A stretch of 49,266 nt of DNA from an uncultured Lachnospiraceae bacterium (GTDB taxonomy: Bacteria > Bacillota > Clostridia > Lachnospirales > Lachnospiraceae): contig CANOFO010000009.1 of assembly GCA_947565305.1 (NCBI GenBank), forward strand, positions 1 to 49,266. The letters run 5' to 3'. Of the stretch, positions 27,693 through 34,845 are shown piece after piece. The notes under the pieces were generated by a model. It was not told the DNA's origin. It searched no databases and saw only the letters and a program-made list of their open reading frames with translations. Numbering within the stretch: the stretch's first letter is position 1; every line of letters starts with the position of its first letter. The position numbers and the translations under genes were made by a program.

Positions 27693-27734
27693 AAAAGAAT
27701 TCAAGGCCTCCTCATGAGGTCTTGAATTCTTTTT
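27693..27734. terminator. Bidirectional terminator, guaB and Asn-rich lipoprotein
   Basis: AGAATTCAAGGCCTC (27696-27710) pairs with GAGGTCTTGAATTCT (27716-27730), one wobble, with T-runs on both strands. It separates guaB from the minus-strand gene ending at 27743. Confidence 0.9.
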
Positions 27735-27742
27735 ACGCCAGT

Positions 27743-28195
27743 TTACGGATTCGGTGTCTCCTTGGTTGTATTGTTCTTGTTGGTATTGTTCGTATTATTT
27801 GTATTGTTAGTGTCTGTGTTGTTGCCGTTTCCTGCACCGTTCTCATCTGTCATATCATCTACGCCGTCTTTGACGTCTTCGCCGATATCTTCCACACCAT
27901 CGACAATATCATCTCCTACTTCATCCATCACGCCAGCTCCGTTACCAGCGGTATCGTCGTTGTTGTTCGTGTTGTTGGTGTTATTGTTGTTATTCTTGTC
28001 GGTATTGTTCGTATTGGTGTCATTCTTGTTCGTATCATTTGTCCCTGCACCATTGTTGTCTGTCCCGTTCGTCACATCATTTGTCGTATTATTGTCCGTA
28101 TTGTTATCCGCGTTATCATTATTTCCGCAAGCGGTAACACTTCCCAATACCAGGATGAGCAGACAGCCCATCAGCACTTTTTTTAACTGTTTCAT
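27743..28195 (-). CDS. Asn/Thr/Asp-rich lipoprotein, possible forespore product
   Basis: A 150-residue lipoprotein: signal peptide with lipobox VTAC, then low-complexity sequence dominated by Asn, Thr and Asp (NNTNN, TNKND, NTDKN runs) on both sides of a short acidic amphipathic segment, MDEVGDDIVDGVEDIGEDV, the only part likely to fold. ATG 28195 has AAAGGAG upstream; longer starts lack one. It lies right after spoVAE, but a sigma-G-like promoter (28236-28264) is positioned to start its own transcript in the forespore. Spore lipoproteins of the YhcN/YlaJ type and GerS occur in this group, yet I see no sequence match to them. Function unknown. Confidence 0.75.
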   Translation of the reverse strand: MKQLKKVLMGCLLILVLGSVTACGNNDNADNNTDNNTTNDVTNGTDNNGAGTNDTNKNDTNTNNTDKNNNNNTNNTNNNDDTAGNGAGVMDEVGDDIVDGVEDIGEDVKDGVDDMTDENGAGNGNNTDTNNTNNTNNTNKNNTTKETPNP

Positions 28196-28235
28196 AATAA
28201 AGTCTCCTTTGCAAATAATTTTCTTTTCTCTATCC

Positions 28236-28264
28236 ATTATGAACAAAATTTTCTAATTTATACT
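28236..28264 (-). promoter_or_regulatory. Sigma-G-type promoter ahead of Asn-rich lipoprotein
   Basis: Minus strand: GTATA (28264-28260), 17-base spacer, CATAATG (28242-28236). This matches the sigma-G consensus GHATR-N17/18-CATNMTA except for the last base. It lies in the spoVAE-lipoprotein gap, about 40 bases before ATG 28195. Confidence 0.55.
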
Positions 28265-28270
28265 TATTTT

Positions 28271-28627
28271 TTATTTTTTCATCTTAGGCTGGAAAATGAG
28301 ACTTGCCAAATAGCCAAATACCAACGCTGCGGAAATACCCACTGCGCTTGCAGTAAAGCCTCCCATGAAGATTCCTAAAAATCCATCAGAGTCCACGGCC
28401 TTCTGGATGCCTTTCCAGAGCACATTTCCAAATCCCAGCAGAGGGACGCTGGCTCCTGCCCCGGCAAATTCCTGAAAAGGCTCGTATAATTGCAGCGCAC
28501 CCAGAACTGCTCCGCTGCATACCAGCAAGACCATAATCCTTCCCGGAAGCATCTTTGTCTTTTCCATAAGAATCTGAACCAGTGCGCATATAAGGCCGCC
28601 TACCCAGAATGCATTTACATAATCCAT
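28271..28627 (-). CDS. spoVAE: Stage V sporulation protein AE
   Basis: Inner-membrane part of the SpoVA channel that moves dipicolinic acid into the forespore and out at germination. The 118-residue protein has about four membrane segments: FWVGGLICALVQILM, RIMVLLVCSGAVLGALQLY, a Gly-rich middle GAGASVPLLGFGNVLWKG that is the family hallmark, and FMGGFTASAVGISAALVFGYLASLIF. ATG 28627 has AAAGGAG upstream. spoVAD precedes it by 56 bases, the standard order. SpoVAC, its usual membrane partner, is more than 6 kb away. Confidence 0.92.
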   Translation of the reverse strand: MDYVNAFWVGGLICALVQILMEKTKMLPGRIMVLLVCSGAVLGALQLYEPFQEFAGAGASVPLLGFGNVLWKGIQKAVDSDGFLGIFMGGFTASAVGISAALVFGYLASLIFQPKMKK

Positions 28628-28683
28628 ACTTTTTCTCCTTTTCCTAATTATTTTTTGACCTATTCTCCCCATAAAGCTTTGAA

Positions 28684-29697
28684 TCATCCGGCATGTTCAA
28701 TGACAACCCCATGGGCAATCCCCGGTACGCTCTGCCCCTCATTAAAGCTCACTGTAGACAGCAGCGCCCCGGTCGGCACAAAAAGCACCCGCTTCCAGGT
28801 GCCTGTCTCCAGTTTGGGCAAAATATACGCACTCAGAGTCACTGCAGAACATCCGCAGCCACTGCCGCCAGCATTGGTATTCTGTGTCTCACTGTCAAAA
28901 ATCTCAATCCCGCAATCCATGTGCACCTTGGAAATATCAAAACCTTTCTCCTTTAAAAGGTCAAAGAGGATTTCCTGCCCAACCTTACCCAAATCCCCGG
29001 TGACAATCTTATCGTAATCTTCCGGCTTACGGTTAAAGTCCATCAGATTCTGACGTATGGTATTGCACGCTGCCGGCGCCATCGCCGCACCCATGTTCAT
29101 GGAATCCTTAATGCCGTAATCCACGACTTTTCCCGGAGTGATTCCGGTAATCCGCACTTTACTGCGCTTCTTGCCAAGCACAAAGGCCCCGCTTCCTGTC
29201 ACTGTCCAGGTGGCCGACAGGGGTCTTTGATTGGCATATTCCAAAGGAAAACGGAACTGCTTTTCTGCACTGGCAAAATGGCTGGACGTTACAGCAAGCA
29301 CATGGTCACCATAACCGCCTGCGACTGCCATTGCACCAAGGGCAAGAGATTCCCCGGCTGTGGAGCAGGCTCCATACAATCCAAACAGCGGAATATTTAA
29401 TTCCATCAAGCCAAAGGTTGTGGCAATATTCTGCCCCAGGAGGTCGCCGCCAAAAATATAGCGGATATCCTCATTCAAAATACCTGCTTTGCCGATTGCC
29501 ATGGAAGCTGCCTCTTTCTGCAGCGTACTTTCCGCCTCCTCCCAGGTGTCCTCCCCAAACTTATCGTCTTCTCCGACCAAATCAAACAACTCGCCAAGCG
29601 GACCTTCGCCCTCCTTAGTTCCTACAATGCTGGCGCTGCCAAGAATATAGGGAGCCTGGTCAAATTGTATGCTCTGCGTCCCGATTGTCTGTGACAT
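28684..29697 (-). CDS. spoVAD: Stage V sporulation protein AD (DPA-binding)
   Basis: The soluble, thiolase-fold SpoVA subunit that binds dipicolinic acid at the inner membrane's outer face. Length 337. Seen: PYILGSASIVGTKEGEGPLG, YIFGGDLLGQNIATTFGL, LFGLYGACSTAGESLALGAM (the thiolase-like Cys position), FPLEYANQRPLSATWTVTGSG, and NAGGSGCGCSAV near the C-terminus. ATG 29697 follows AGGAGGAG. In Bacillus spoVAC lies immediately upstream; here a terminator and about 5 kb of unrelated genes intervene, and a weak sigma-G-like promoter sits just before the gene. Confidence 0.95.
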   Translation of the reverse strand: MSQTIGTQSIQFDQAPYILGSASIVGTKEGEGPLGELFDLVGEDDKFGEDTWEEAESTLQKEAASMAIGKAGILNEDIRYIFGGDLLGQNIATTFGLMELNIPLFGLYGACSTAGESLALGAMAVAGGYGDHVLAVTSSHFASAEKQFRFPLEYANQRPLSATWTVTGSGAFVLGKKRSKVRITGITPGKVVDYGIKDSMNMGAAMAPAACNTIRQNLMDFNRKPEDYDKIVTGDLGKVGQEILFDLLKEKGFDISKVHMDCGIEIFDSETQNTNAGGSGCGCSAVTLSAYILPKLETGTWKRVLFVPTGALLSTVSFNEGQSVPGIAHGVVIEHAG

Positions 29698-29728
29698 AAT
29701 TTCTCCTCCTGTTTGCATTTTCCTGCTG

Positions 29729-29758
29729 TTATTTTGCCCGAAATCTGCTTTTTTACTC
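29729..29758 (-). promoter_or_regulatory. Possible sigma-G/F promoter ahead of spoVAD
   Basis: Minus strand: GAGTA (29758-29754), 17 bases, CAAAATA (29736-29730). One mismatch in each box against GHATR and CATNMTA. Weak alone, but some promoter is expected here because a terminator lies directly upstream. Confidence 0.35.
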
Positions 29759-29790
29759 AAAAAAAGGAATGAGATTTTCTCTCATTCCTT
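29759..29790 (-). terminator. Terminator between deacetylase-like gene and spoVAD
   Basis: On the minus strand a perfect 11-bp stem AAGGAATGAGA (29790-29780 with 29774-29764) is followed by seven Ts (29765-29759). It lies 30 bases past the stop at 29820 and cuts spoVAD-spoVAE off from upstream transcription. Confidence 0.9.
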
Positions 29791-29819
29791 CTGATGATTA
29801 TGATAAATCGGTATTTTTG

Positions 29820-31355
29820 CTAATTTAATCTTGGCACCGGAGGACGCTTCGGGTCAATTACGTCTGAAGCATTAAACAAATCAGACAGGCTATCCATCTC
29901 GCCAATGGAATTATAATAGATGCGATATCCGTCAAGGTTCCTTCTCCCCTGCCTGAAATAGGTATCCGTAATCTGTACGGCGTACTGCTGGGAATCTACA
30001 TTGCAGAAATAATTGAATCCCTGTGATTTCAGATAATTATATTTCTCATTATCCGGCGTATATCCGGTGGTCCACTCTGCCAAATCCTGACCATGGGCAA
30101 AAATAATCGTGTCAGTGCTTCCTACCAGCGGTTCTACATTCTCTTTCCATTTCTCCGTGTCTGCCCGCAGACGCTCCATTGAGGCTTCGCCCACTTTCAA
30201 ATGCCCCCAGGTATGGCTGGCAAACCTCCATCCTTGCTCTTTGATGGCATCCGCCACTTTCTTCGCCTCGGCCCGCTCTGTATCCAGACTGAAATCCGGG
30301 TGCTCTTCCAGCCATTTCAGCTTATCCGCATTCATATCGGCAGGCTTTGTCTGATAACTGATATCTGTCCGATATCCCAAAATGCCATTGTACCCGGTAA
30401 GGGCAATCGTCCCCCGCGCTCCATGATAGGATGCATCCGGATGCTCCTCAATAAATTTGTTCATCAACGGTACAACATCATAATCCCCGACAACGGTAGT
30501 TCCATCCCTTTGTATGTACTCACATTTGGGCTTTCCATTCTCATCCAAAACCATCTTAGAGGCATAGCCATAACCATCATAGCTGTGATAATAGCAAAGG
30601 TCATCCACAGAGAGCACAAATGCTTTCTTATCCGGCGGGAGCATAATCTCCCCCTTCTCAAAATGCACATTTCCATTCTCATCTGTCGTCTCTTTAACCA
30701 TATCGTGCAAATCCACCAACACATACCCTTCATCATACATTGTCTGGGTAATCTTGTTAAATTCCTCAATGGTCGTCATCCACTGGTTATTTCCCACTGC
30801 CTGTGGGTCTGTATCCTGATTAGCAAAGCAAAGCTCAGGGTCTACCACCAGCGAATGGTAGAACACATGGGTAACCTTATCTATATCCACCGGAACACAA
30901 GTCGCTTTCCGGTTCTCATAATCTGTAATTTTGGCTGTCAGCTCTGAATCTCTCTCATATCCCTCAAAGCTCTTCACGGTCTCAATGGCACTGTCATAAT
31001 CATATCCCGCCGCCAGCAAATCTGCCTGTGTAATTACTGCCGTACGCACCTCGTCCACATTGTCCTGCTTCTCCTGCGATTTCTGCACATCCGGCTCTTG
31101 GGAACCTAAATCCTTAGATTCCTCTTCCTTGTCCACTGGTTTGGCGCTGGTCTGCAGGGACTCCCCCTGGCCGGAGACCTTGCCTTTATCATTCTTGGGA
31201 ATGAGAACTACCGCCGTAATCCCTATCCCGGTCATTACCAAAAGGGTGAAAAATGTCTTAATCAGCCTTTTTTGCATATCTCTCTTTCTCTGCCTATACT
31301 TCCTGCCCTGTTCCTTATTGCTCTTTCTCTCATAAGTATCCTGATGCTTTTCCAT
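29820..31355 (-). CDS. Membrane-anchored polysaccharide deacetylase-like protein
   Basis: A 511-residue protein with a basic N-terminus, one membrane helix (about 31-52), a charged Gln/Ser/Lys/Glu linker to about residue 110, and an extracellular NodB-like domain. Family motifs seen: FVLSVDDLCYYH (about 245; the Asp-Asp of motif 1), RFASHTWGHLKVG (about 380; the SHTxxH metal site of motif 2), and TIIFAHGQDLAEW later. The domain carries inserts (SYHGARGTIALTGYNGILGYR), making it longer than peptidoglycan deacetylases such as PgdA. The substrate may be peptidoglycan or another surface glycan; spore-cortex work is possible given the location but not shown. ATG follows AAGGAGAG. It ends at a strong terminator. 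Confidence 0.8.
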   Translation of the reverse strand: MEKHQDTYERKSNKEQGRKYRQRKRDMQKRLIKTFFTLLVMTGIGITAVVLIPKNDKGKVSGQGESLQTSAKPVDKEEESKDLGSQEPDVQKSQEKQDNVDEVRTAVITQADLLAAGYDYDSAIETVKSFEGYERDSELTAKITDYENRKATCVPVDIDKVTHVFYHSLVVDPELCFANQDTDPQAVGNNQWMTTIEEFNKITQTMYDEGYVLVDLHDMVKETTDENGNVHFEKGEIMLPPDKKAFVLSVDDLCYYHSYDGYGYASKMVLDENGKPKCEYIQRDGTTVVGDYDVVPLMNKFIEEHPDASYHGARGTIALTGYNGILGYRTDISYQTKPADMNADKLKWLEEHPDFSLDTERAEAKKVADAIKEQGWRFASHTWGHLKVGEASMERLRADTEKWKENVEPLVGSTDTIIFAHGQDLAEWTTGYTPDNEKYNYLKSQGFNYFCNVDSQQYAVQITDTYFRQGRRNLDGYRIYYNSIGEMDSLSDLFNASDVIDPKRPPVPRLN

Positions 31356-31457
31356 CTTATCTCTCCTTACATCAAAAGTAACTTTTCTACTCTTTCATCA
31401 TATGATGCACCTGTGGAAAAAATCAACCTTTCCTTCTAAAAAAATTATTAATATTTA

Positions 31458-32816
31458 TTAAGATTCTGCAAGCCCCTGCTGCCGCAGCTTTTTCATCACA
31501 TACAGATACGCCGGAACTAAGAACAAGTCCGCCAATATCCATGCCGCCGGGCTTGCAAAACAGATTGCTGCATATCCGAACAAGGGTACAAGCATCATCG
31601 CCACAAGGCTGCGCGCTGCCATCTCACAGACCCCAGCCAGTATGGCAAACCGACTGAATCCCAGACCCTGGATAGTAAACCGCACAATATTTACCAGTGC
31701 AAGCGGGAAAAAGAAAGCGGAGTTGGCAGCAAGGAACCAGGAAACCTGTTGGATTATCAGCGTCTCGGAAGGAGCCACAAACAGCAAAGCAATTGTTCCC
31801 CCAAAACATACCAGCACAACACACGCCAAAACAGAATACCCCAGCCCCAGCAGACTGGTAGACTTGATGCCCTGGGAAATACGTTCCAGCTTCCCTGCCC
31901 CCACATTCTGCCCCGCATACGTTGCCATCGTGGAACCCATGGCATCGAAAGGACAGGCAAAAAACATGCTGATTTTGCTGCCCGCAGCAACTGCGGCAAC
32001 CGATATGGAGCCGAGGCTGTTCACCGCTGTCTGCAGGATAACGCTGCCAATCGCTGTGATGGAATACTGCAGCCCCATAGGGATTCCCATGTTACAGAGG
32101 ATTCCCACGCAATTGCTGTCAATGCGCCATTCATCCCTGGTAATTTTTAATATATCGAACCGCCGTATCATATAGAACAGACAGGCAATCCCTGAAATCA
32201 ATTGGGAAATCACCGTTGCCCAGGCTGCACCTGCCACCCCCATATGAAATGCCAGTATCAGCGTAACATCCAAAATTATATTCAGAATAGACGAAAATAC
32301 TAAAAAAAGCAATGGGCTTTTGCTGTCTCCCAGAGAACGTATAATCCCGGACAGCAAATTATACAGATACACTGCCGGAATCCCCATAAATATTACAAAA
32401 ATGTAGCTGTAAGAGCCATCTATGATATCCAGGGGCGTATTCATCCACAACAGAATCTGTCTGCAAAGTACACAGACTGCCACCGTCATCACTCCGGCAA
32501 ATGCAATGGACAGCCACACGCTGTTTGCCACATATTTCCTAAGGCTGTGGTAATCACCTGCCCCAAACCGCTGCGCCACCGGAATAGCAAACCCATTGCA
32601 CACTCCCATGCAAAAACCGATAATCATAAAATTAATAGAGCCGGTAGCTCCCACAGATGCCAAGGCGGAAACACCTAAAAACTGACCGACAATCAGCGTA
32701 TCCATCATATTGTAAAACTGCTGGAACAACATTCCAAAAAACAGCGGTATGCAGAACTGCAAAATCAGGCGAATCGGAGACCCCACTGTCATATCTTTTG
32801 TTACACTTTTTGCCAT
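31458..32816 (-). CDS. MATE-family multidrug efflux transporter
   Basis: A 452-residue, 12-helix exporter of the MATE family that uses a Na+ or H+ gradient to expel drugs or other organic cations. The usual repeats are present: GSPIRLILQFCIPLFFGMLFQQFYNMMDTLIVGQFLG in the first half (with the Gln-Asn-Asp pattern) and MGIPMGLQYSITAIGSVILQTAVN opening the second; GTMATYAGQNVGAG-like GSTMATYAGQNVGAG is typical. ATG 32816 has GGAGG upstream; a second ATG at 32837 overlaps the stop of a short leader frame. A MerR-type gene lies upstream on the same strand and an attenuator-like terminator lies in the leader, so expression is probably induced by a substrate. Confidence 0.93.
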   Translation of the reverse strand: MAKSVTKDMTVGSPIRLILQFCIPLFFGMLFQQFYNMMDTLIVGQFLGVSALASVGATGSINFMIIGFCMGVCNGFAIPVAQRFGAGDYHSLRKYVANSVWLSIAFAGVMTVAVCVLCRQILLWMNTPLDIIDGSYSYIFVIFMGIPAVYLYNLLSGIIRSLGDSKSPLLFLVFSSILNIILDVTLILAFHMGVAGAAWATVISQLISGIACLFYMIRRFDILKITRDEWRIDSNCVGILCNMGIPMGLQYSITAIGSVILQTAVNSLGSISVAAVAAGSKISMFFACPFDAMGSTMATYAGQNVGAGKLERISQGIKSTSLLGLGYSVLACVVLVCFGGTIALLFVAPSETLIIQQVSWFLAANSAFFFPLALVNIVRFTIQGLGFSRFAILAGVCEMAARSLVAMMLVPLFGYAAICFASPAAWILADLFLVPAYLYVMKKLRQQGLAES

Positions 32817-32833
32817 AGCAGCTACCTCCTCCA

Positions 32834-32896
32834 TCATTTTCTGTAGGGTAAAAAAAGAACCACCCAGACTGATTCCTCACTCATGTGGTTCTTCAT
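32834..32896 (-). CDS. Leader peptide of the MATE gene (20 aa)
   Basis: A 20-codon frame beginning MKNHMSEESVW and ending in TGA that overlaps the upstream MATE ATG (ATGA, 32837-32834). Its ATG lies only about 13 bases after the -10 box, so it may be read nearly leaderless; no clear Shine-Dalgarno is seen. It spans the whole terminator hairpin, so a ribosome stalled in it would control folding. Confidence 0.5.
   Translation of the reverse strand: MKNHMSEESVWVVLFLPYRK
32850..32893 (-). terminator. Attenuator terminator in the MATE leader
   Basis: Minus strand: AAGAACCAC (32893... complement of 32885-32893) pairs with GTGGTTCTT (32863-32855), a 9-bp stem with a 21-base loop, followed by Ts to 32850. 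It lies between the promoter and the MATE start, so it must be read through for expression. Confidence 0.75.
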
Positions 32897-32906
32897 TGTG
32901 TTTGAA

Positions 32907-32935
32907 ATTATATGCCCCTTTCTGGCATTTGTCAA
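32907..32935 (-). promoter_or_regulatory. Consensus promoter for the MATE gene
   Basis: Minus strand: TTGACA (32935-32930), exactly 17 bases, TATAAT (32912-32907). Both boxes are consensus. It sits in the gap just after the MerR gene. Confidence 0.85.
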
Positions 32936-32944
32936 TCTCTTTTT

Positions 32945-33787
32945 TCACTTTTTCATTTTATGAGTATCCAGGTTCCTCCATGATATAAGTAAAATTCCAA
33001 TGAGTACAGCAGTGTCGGCCAACAGGAGCGCTGTAACATGCCTTACAATTCCCTTTATGAAGAAAATAGTAAACATTTCCAATGAAAAGATAATAAAACA
33101 AAAATAGTTTGTTATGTAATCACTAACAACATCACTGCAATTAAAATTATGTTCCAGCCATCTCCATATATATGGGCGCAATAAAAATCTTACAACGATA
33201 CATGCTATTGGATATGCAAAAATGAAGATTTTCCCAACTTCACTGCTTGCTTCCCCATCACTCCATTGAATTGGAATGTACGCTGGCAAATAGGGAAACA
33301 CGGAAAGTGCAAGCAATGCACATGCCCCCATAATAAATGCCCATGCTAATGAACCACCCCACAGATAAATAAAACCGACAGAATCCATTTCAAATATTTT
33401 ACTGTTAGATTCCCAATAATCCACAACTTCCGGCACATAGGCTTCTATATCCAACCCATCGTAGGTTATTTCCTCATCAGCCAGCATCTTATTACATATC
33501 GATTTCGATTTTTCCAAATCTTCTATCTGCCCATCAAGTTTTTTCAGTTGTTTTTCAATCACTGTACGCAATTCTATTTTATGTTCCATAATTTGATGGA
33601 TATTTTCAATTGAAATGCCCAATGTTCGCAGATATGCAATTTTCCGGATATTATCAATATCTTCTTCTGTATAAATCCGGTAACCATTGCTCTCATCCCT
33701 GGCAGGTTGTATCAAATTTTCTTTCTCATAAAAACGAATGCTGGAACGCGCAAGTCCCGTCCTCGCTTCTGCCTCCTTAATTGTCAT
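32945..33787 (-). CDS. Membrane-anchored MerR-family regulator with DUF1648-like domain
   Basis: A 280-residue protein. Residues 1-70 form a MerR winged helix-turn-helix (TIKEAEARTGLARSSIRFYEKENLI, NGYRIYTEEDIDNIRKIAYLRTLGISIENI), followed by the usual dimerising coiled coil to about residue 115. Instead of a small soluble sensor, the rest (about 150-275) has four hydrophobic segments with YIPIQWSDGEASSEVGK between them, close to the DUF1648/SdpI motif. So the regulator appears to sense at the membrane. ATG 33787 follows AAGGAAG. It has its own MerR-type promoter, and the MATE gene follows on the same strand. SdpI-like domains give immunity to membrane-active toxins; the signal here is unknown. 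Confidence 0.85.
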   Translation of the reverse strand: MTIKEAEARTGLARSSIRFYEKENLIQPARDESNGYRIYTEEDIDNIRKIAYLRTLGISIENIHQIMEHKIELRTVIEKQLKKLDGQIEDLEKSKSICNKMLADEEITYDGLDIEAYVPEVVDYWESNSKIFEMDSVGFIYLWGGSLAWAFIMGACALLALSVFPYLPAYIPIQWSDGEASSEVGKIFIFAYPIACIVVRFLLRPYIWRWLEHNFNCSDVVSDYITNYFCFIIFSLEMFTIFFIKGIVRHVTALLLADTAVLIGILLISWRNLDTHKMKK

Positions 33788-33837
33788 AATCTTCCTTCTC
33801 CATTCCATTTTATCCAATTTTTCCAATGTCAATACTT

Positions 33838-33868
33838 AAAATAAAGCATAAACAAGGTTTACAGTCAA
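33838..33868 (-). promoter_or_regulatory. MerR-type promoter with operator in the spacer
   Basis: Minus strand: TTGACT (33868-33863), a 19-base spacer and TATTTT (33843-33838). The long 19-bp spacer contains the inverted repeat TAAAC-CTT-GTTTA (33861-33849). A long spacer with a central palindrome is the hallmark of MerR-regulated promoters, so autoregulation is likely. Confidence 0.55.
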
Positions 33869-33953
33869 TCTTTTTACTCAAACTTATCTTATTTTAACAT
33901 GGCAAAATCTTTTTCAAATAGAATCAGAACGTTCGTCTATTTATATCTACACA

Positions 33954-34302
33954 ATTTTAATTCTCTACAAACGTTTTGAAATGACCCAGAAACAATGCTC
34001 TCGCGAGTATACCTTTCCATAATTGTCAAATTTATTCAGAGAGATAATTTGCTTTATACATATTAAACAGCCGCACTCCCAGCCCCTACTCCAAAGGCGA
34101 CCTGTAGAGTGCTACATAAATAAAGGGTTAAGTGCATTTCCCTTCTCTCCTCTGCTCAAGGGGAACGGAAGAATCTGTTGTTATCGCGTCCATCTTGCAT
34201 ATTTTAATTCTCTCCCCTACTCGTGGGGCGACCCTATCCTGCCTGTCAAGGCGTTTTCCTATCTCGATTTCAATTCTCGCCCCCCCTATACGAGGGGCGA
34301 TG
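33954..34302. CRISPR. Degenerate type I-C-like CRISPR array remnant, no cas genes
   Basis: Repeat-like units of about 32 bases start near 34070, 34136, 34201 and 34267, separated by 33-34 bases. The best two read ATTTTAATTCTC-TCCCC-...-GGGGCGAC (34201-34232) and ATTTCAATTCTCGCCCC...GGGGCGA (34267-34300). The unit at 34136 keeps ATTTC..TTCTCTCC..CTC..GGGG; that at 34070 keeps CCCCTACTC..GGCGAC. A further unit at 33954-33985 shares its first 13 bases with 34201 and ends GAC, but is off register. The end ATTTCAAT, the GC hairpin and the GCGAC end match type I-C repeats read in reverse, so the array would be transcribed leftwards. The rest of 33869-34356 shows no gene. Confidence 0.6.
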
Positions 34303-34356
34303 AAAGATGAAATCCTCCAGAGCATTAAGGAACAGACTGCTTGCTCATACGCAGTA

Positions 34357-34554
34357 TCAGCAGAAATTCTGCTCCAGCCCTTCCACAATCTGATGCATTT
34401 CCGATTTAGTGGTAACATTCCTTGCCGCCTCTACCACCTGGCGTTTTTCCTCATCGTTCAGTTTGCCATACGCATCCATCGCTTTGGGGTTCATCCCAAG
34501 CTGGAAGCTTAAGCCCATAGGCATATCATAACTGTAATCTGTTTTTCCATCCAT
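34357..34554 (-). CDS. Conserved small protein of Lachnospiraceae, unknown function (65 aa)
   Basis: A 65-residue soluble protein with PMGLSFQLGMNPKAMDAYGKL, then DEEKRQVVEAARNVTTKSEMHQIVEGL. The pattern of a short Gly/Ser-rich start, a run of 'MN..AM..Y..L' and a helical 'EEK..VV...R.V.SK.EM..IV' end is one I have met in small uncharacterised proteins of Clostridia, sometimes predicted as spore-related or stress proteins; no function is known. ATG 34554 has AAAGGAGG at 8 bases. It lies downstream of spoVAC on the same strand, separated by the tandem repeats at 34576-34844, and could be the last gene of that fragment. Confidence 0.75.
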   Translation of the reverse strand: MDGKTDYSYDMPMGLSFQLGMNPKAMDAYGKLNDEEKRQVVEAARNVTTKSEMHQIVEGLEQNFC

Positions 34555-34575
34555 ACGCAATTCCTCCTTTCACAT

Positions 34576-34745
34576 GGTAACGGCACGCCCCGCTTTGCGG
34601 CACCTGCCATTTCGGCGGAAGGCATTCCTCTCGGGTAACGGCACGTCCCGCTTTGCGGCACCTGCCATTTCGGCGGAAGGCATTCCTCTCGGGTAACGGC
34701 ACGTCCCGCTTTGCGGCACCTGCCATTTCGGCGGAAGGCATTCCA
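34576..34745. repeat. 58-bp tandem repeat, about three copies
   Basis: Units start GGTAACGGCACG at 34576, 34634 and 34692, nearly identical (first copy GCCCCG for GTCCCG). Each contains CCGCTTTGCGG and TTCGGCGGAAGGCATTCC. A related single copy lies at 21031-21118. Noncoding spacer between spoVAC and the small gene at 34554. Confidence 0.95.
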
Positions 34746-34748
34746 GAA

Positions 34749-34844
34749 ATGCTTCGCATTTGCTTTCCTCCTATGCTTCGCATTTGCCTTCCTCCTATGC
34801 TTCGCATTTGCCTTCCTCCTATGCTGCGCATTTGCCTTCCTCCT
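34749..34844. repeat. 24-bp tandem repeat carrying SD and ATG, four copies
   Basis: Units ATGCTTCGCATTTGCCTTCC(TCCT) start at 34749, 34773, 34797 and 34821. On the minus strand each copy reads AGGAGG, 7 bases, ATG, that is a complete ribosome binding site and start codon. Each unit is 8 codons long, so the frame stays open through all copies (MRSIGGRQ repeats). Confidence 0.95.
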
Positions 34845-34845
34845 T

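Noticed and set aside
27762-28256. Long plus-strand frame rich in Leu, Val and Phe opposite the Asn-rich lipoprotein
   Set aside because: It is the reverse of an Asn/Thr/Asp-rich gene; the minus-strand gene has a lipobox, ribosome site and promoter.
31396-31457. Terminator after the MATE gene
   Set aside because: Only a weak AT-only stem before a T-run; too poor to call.
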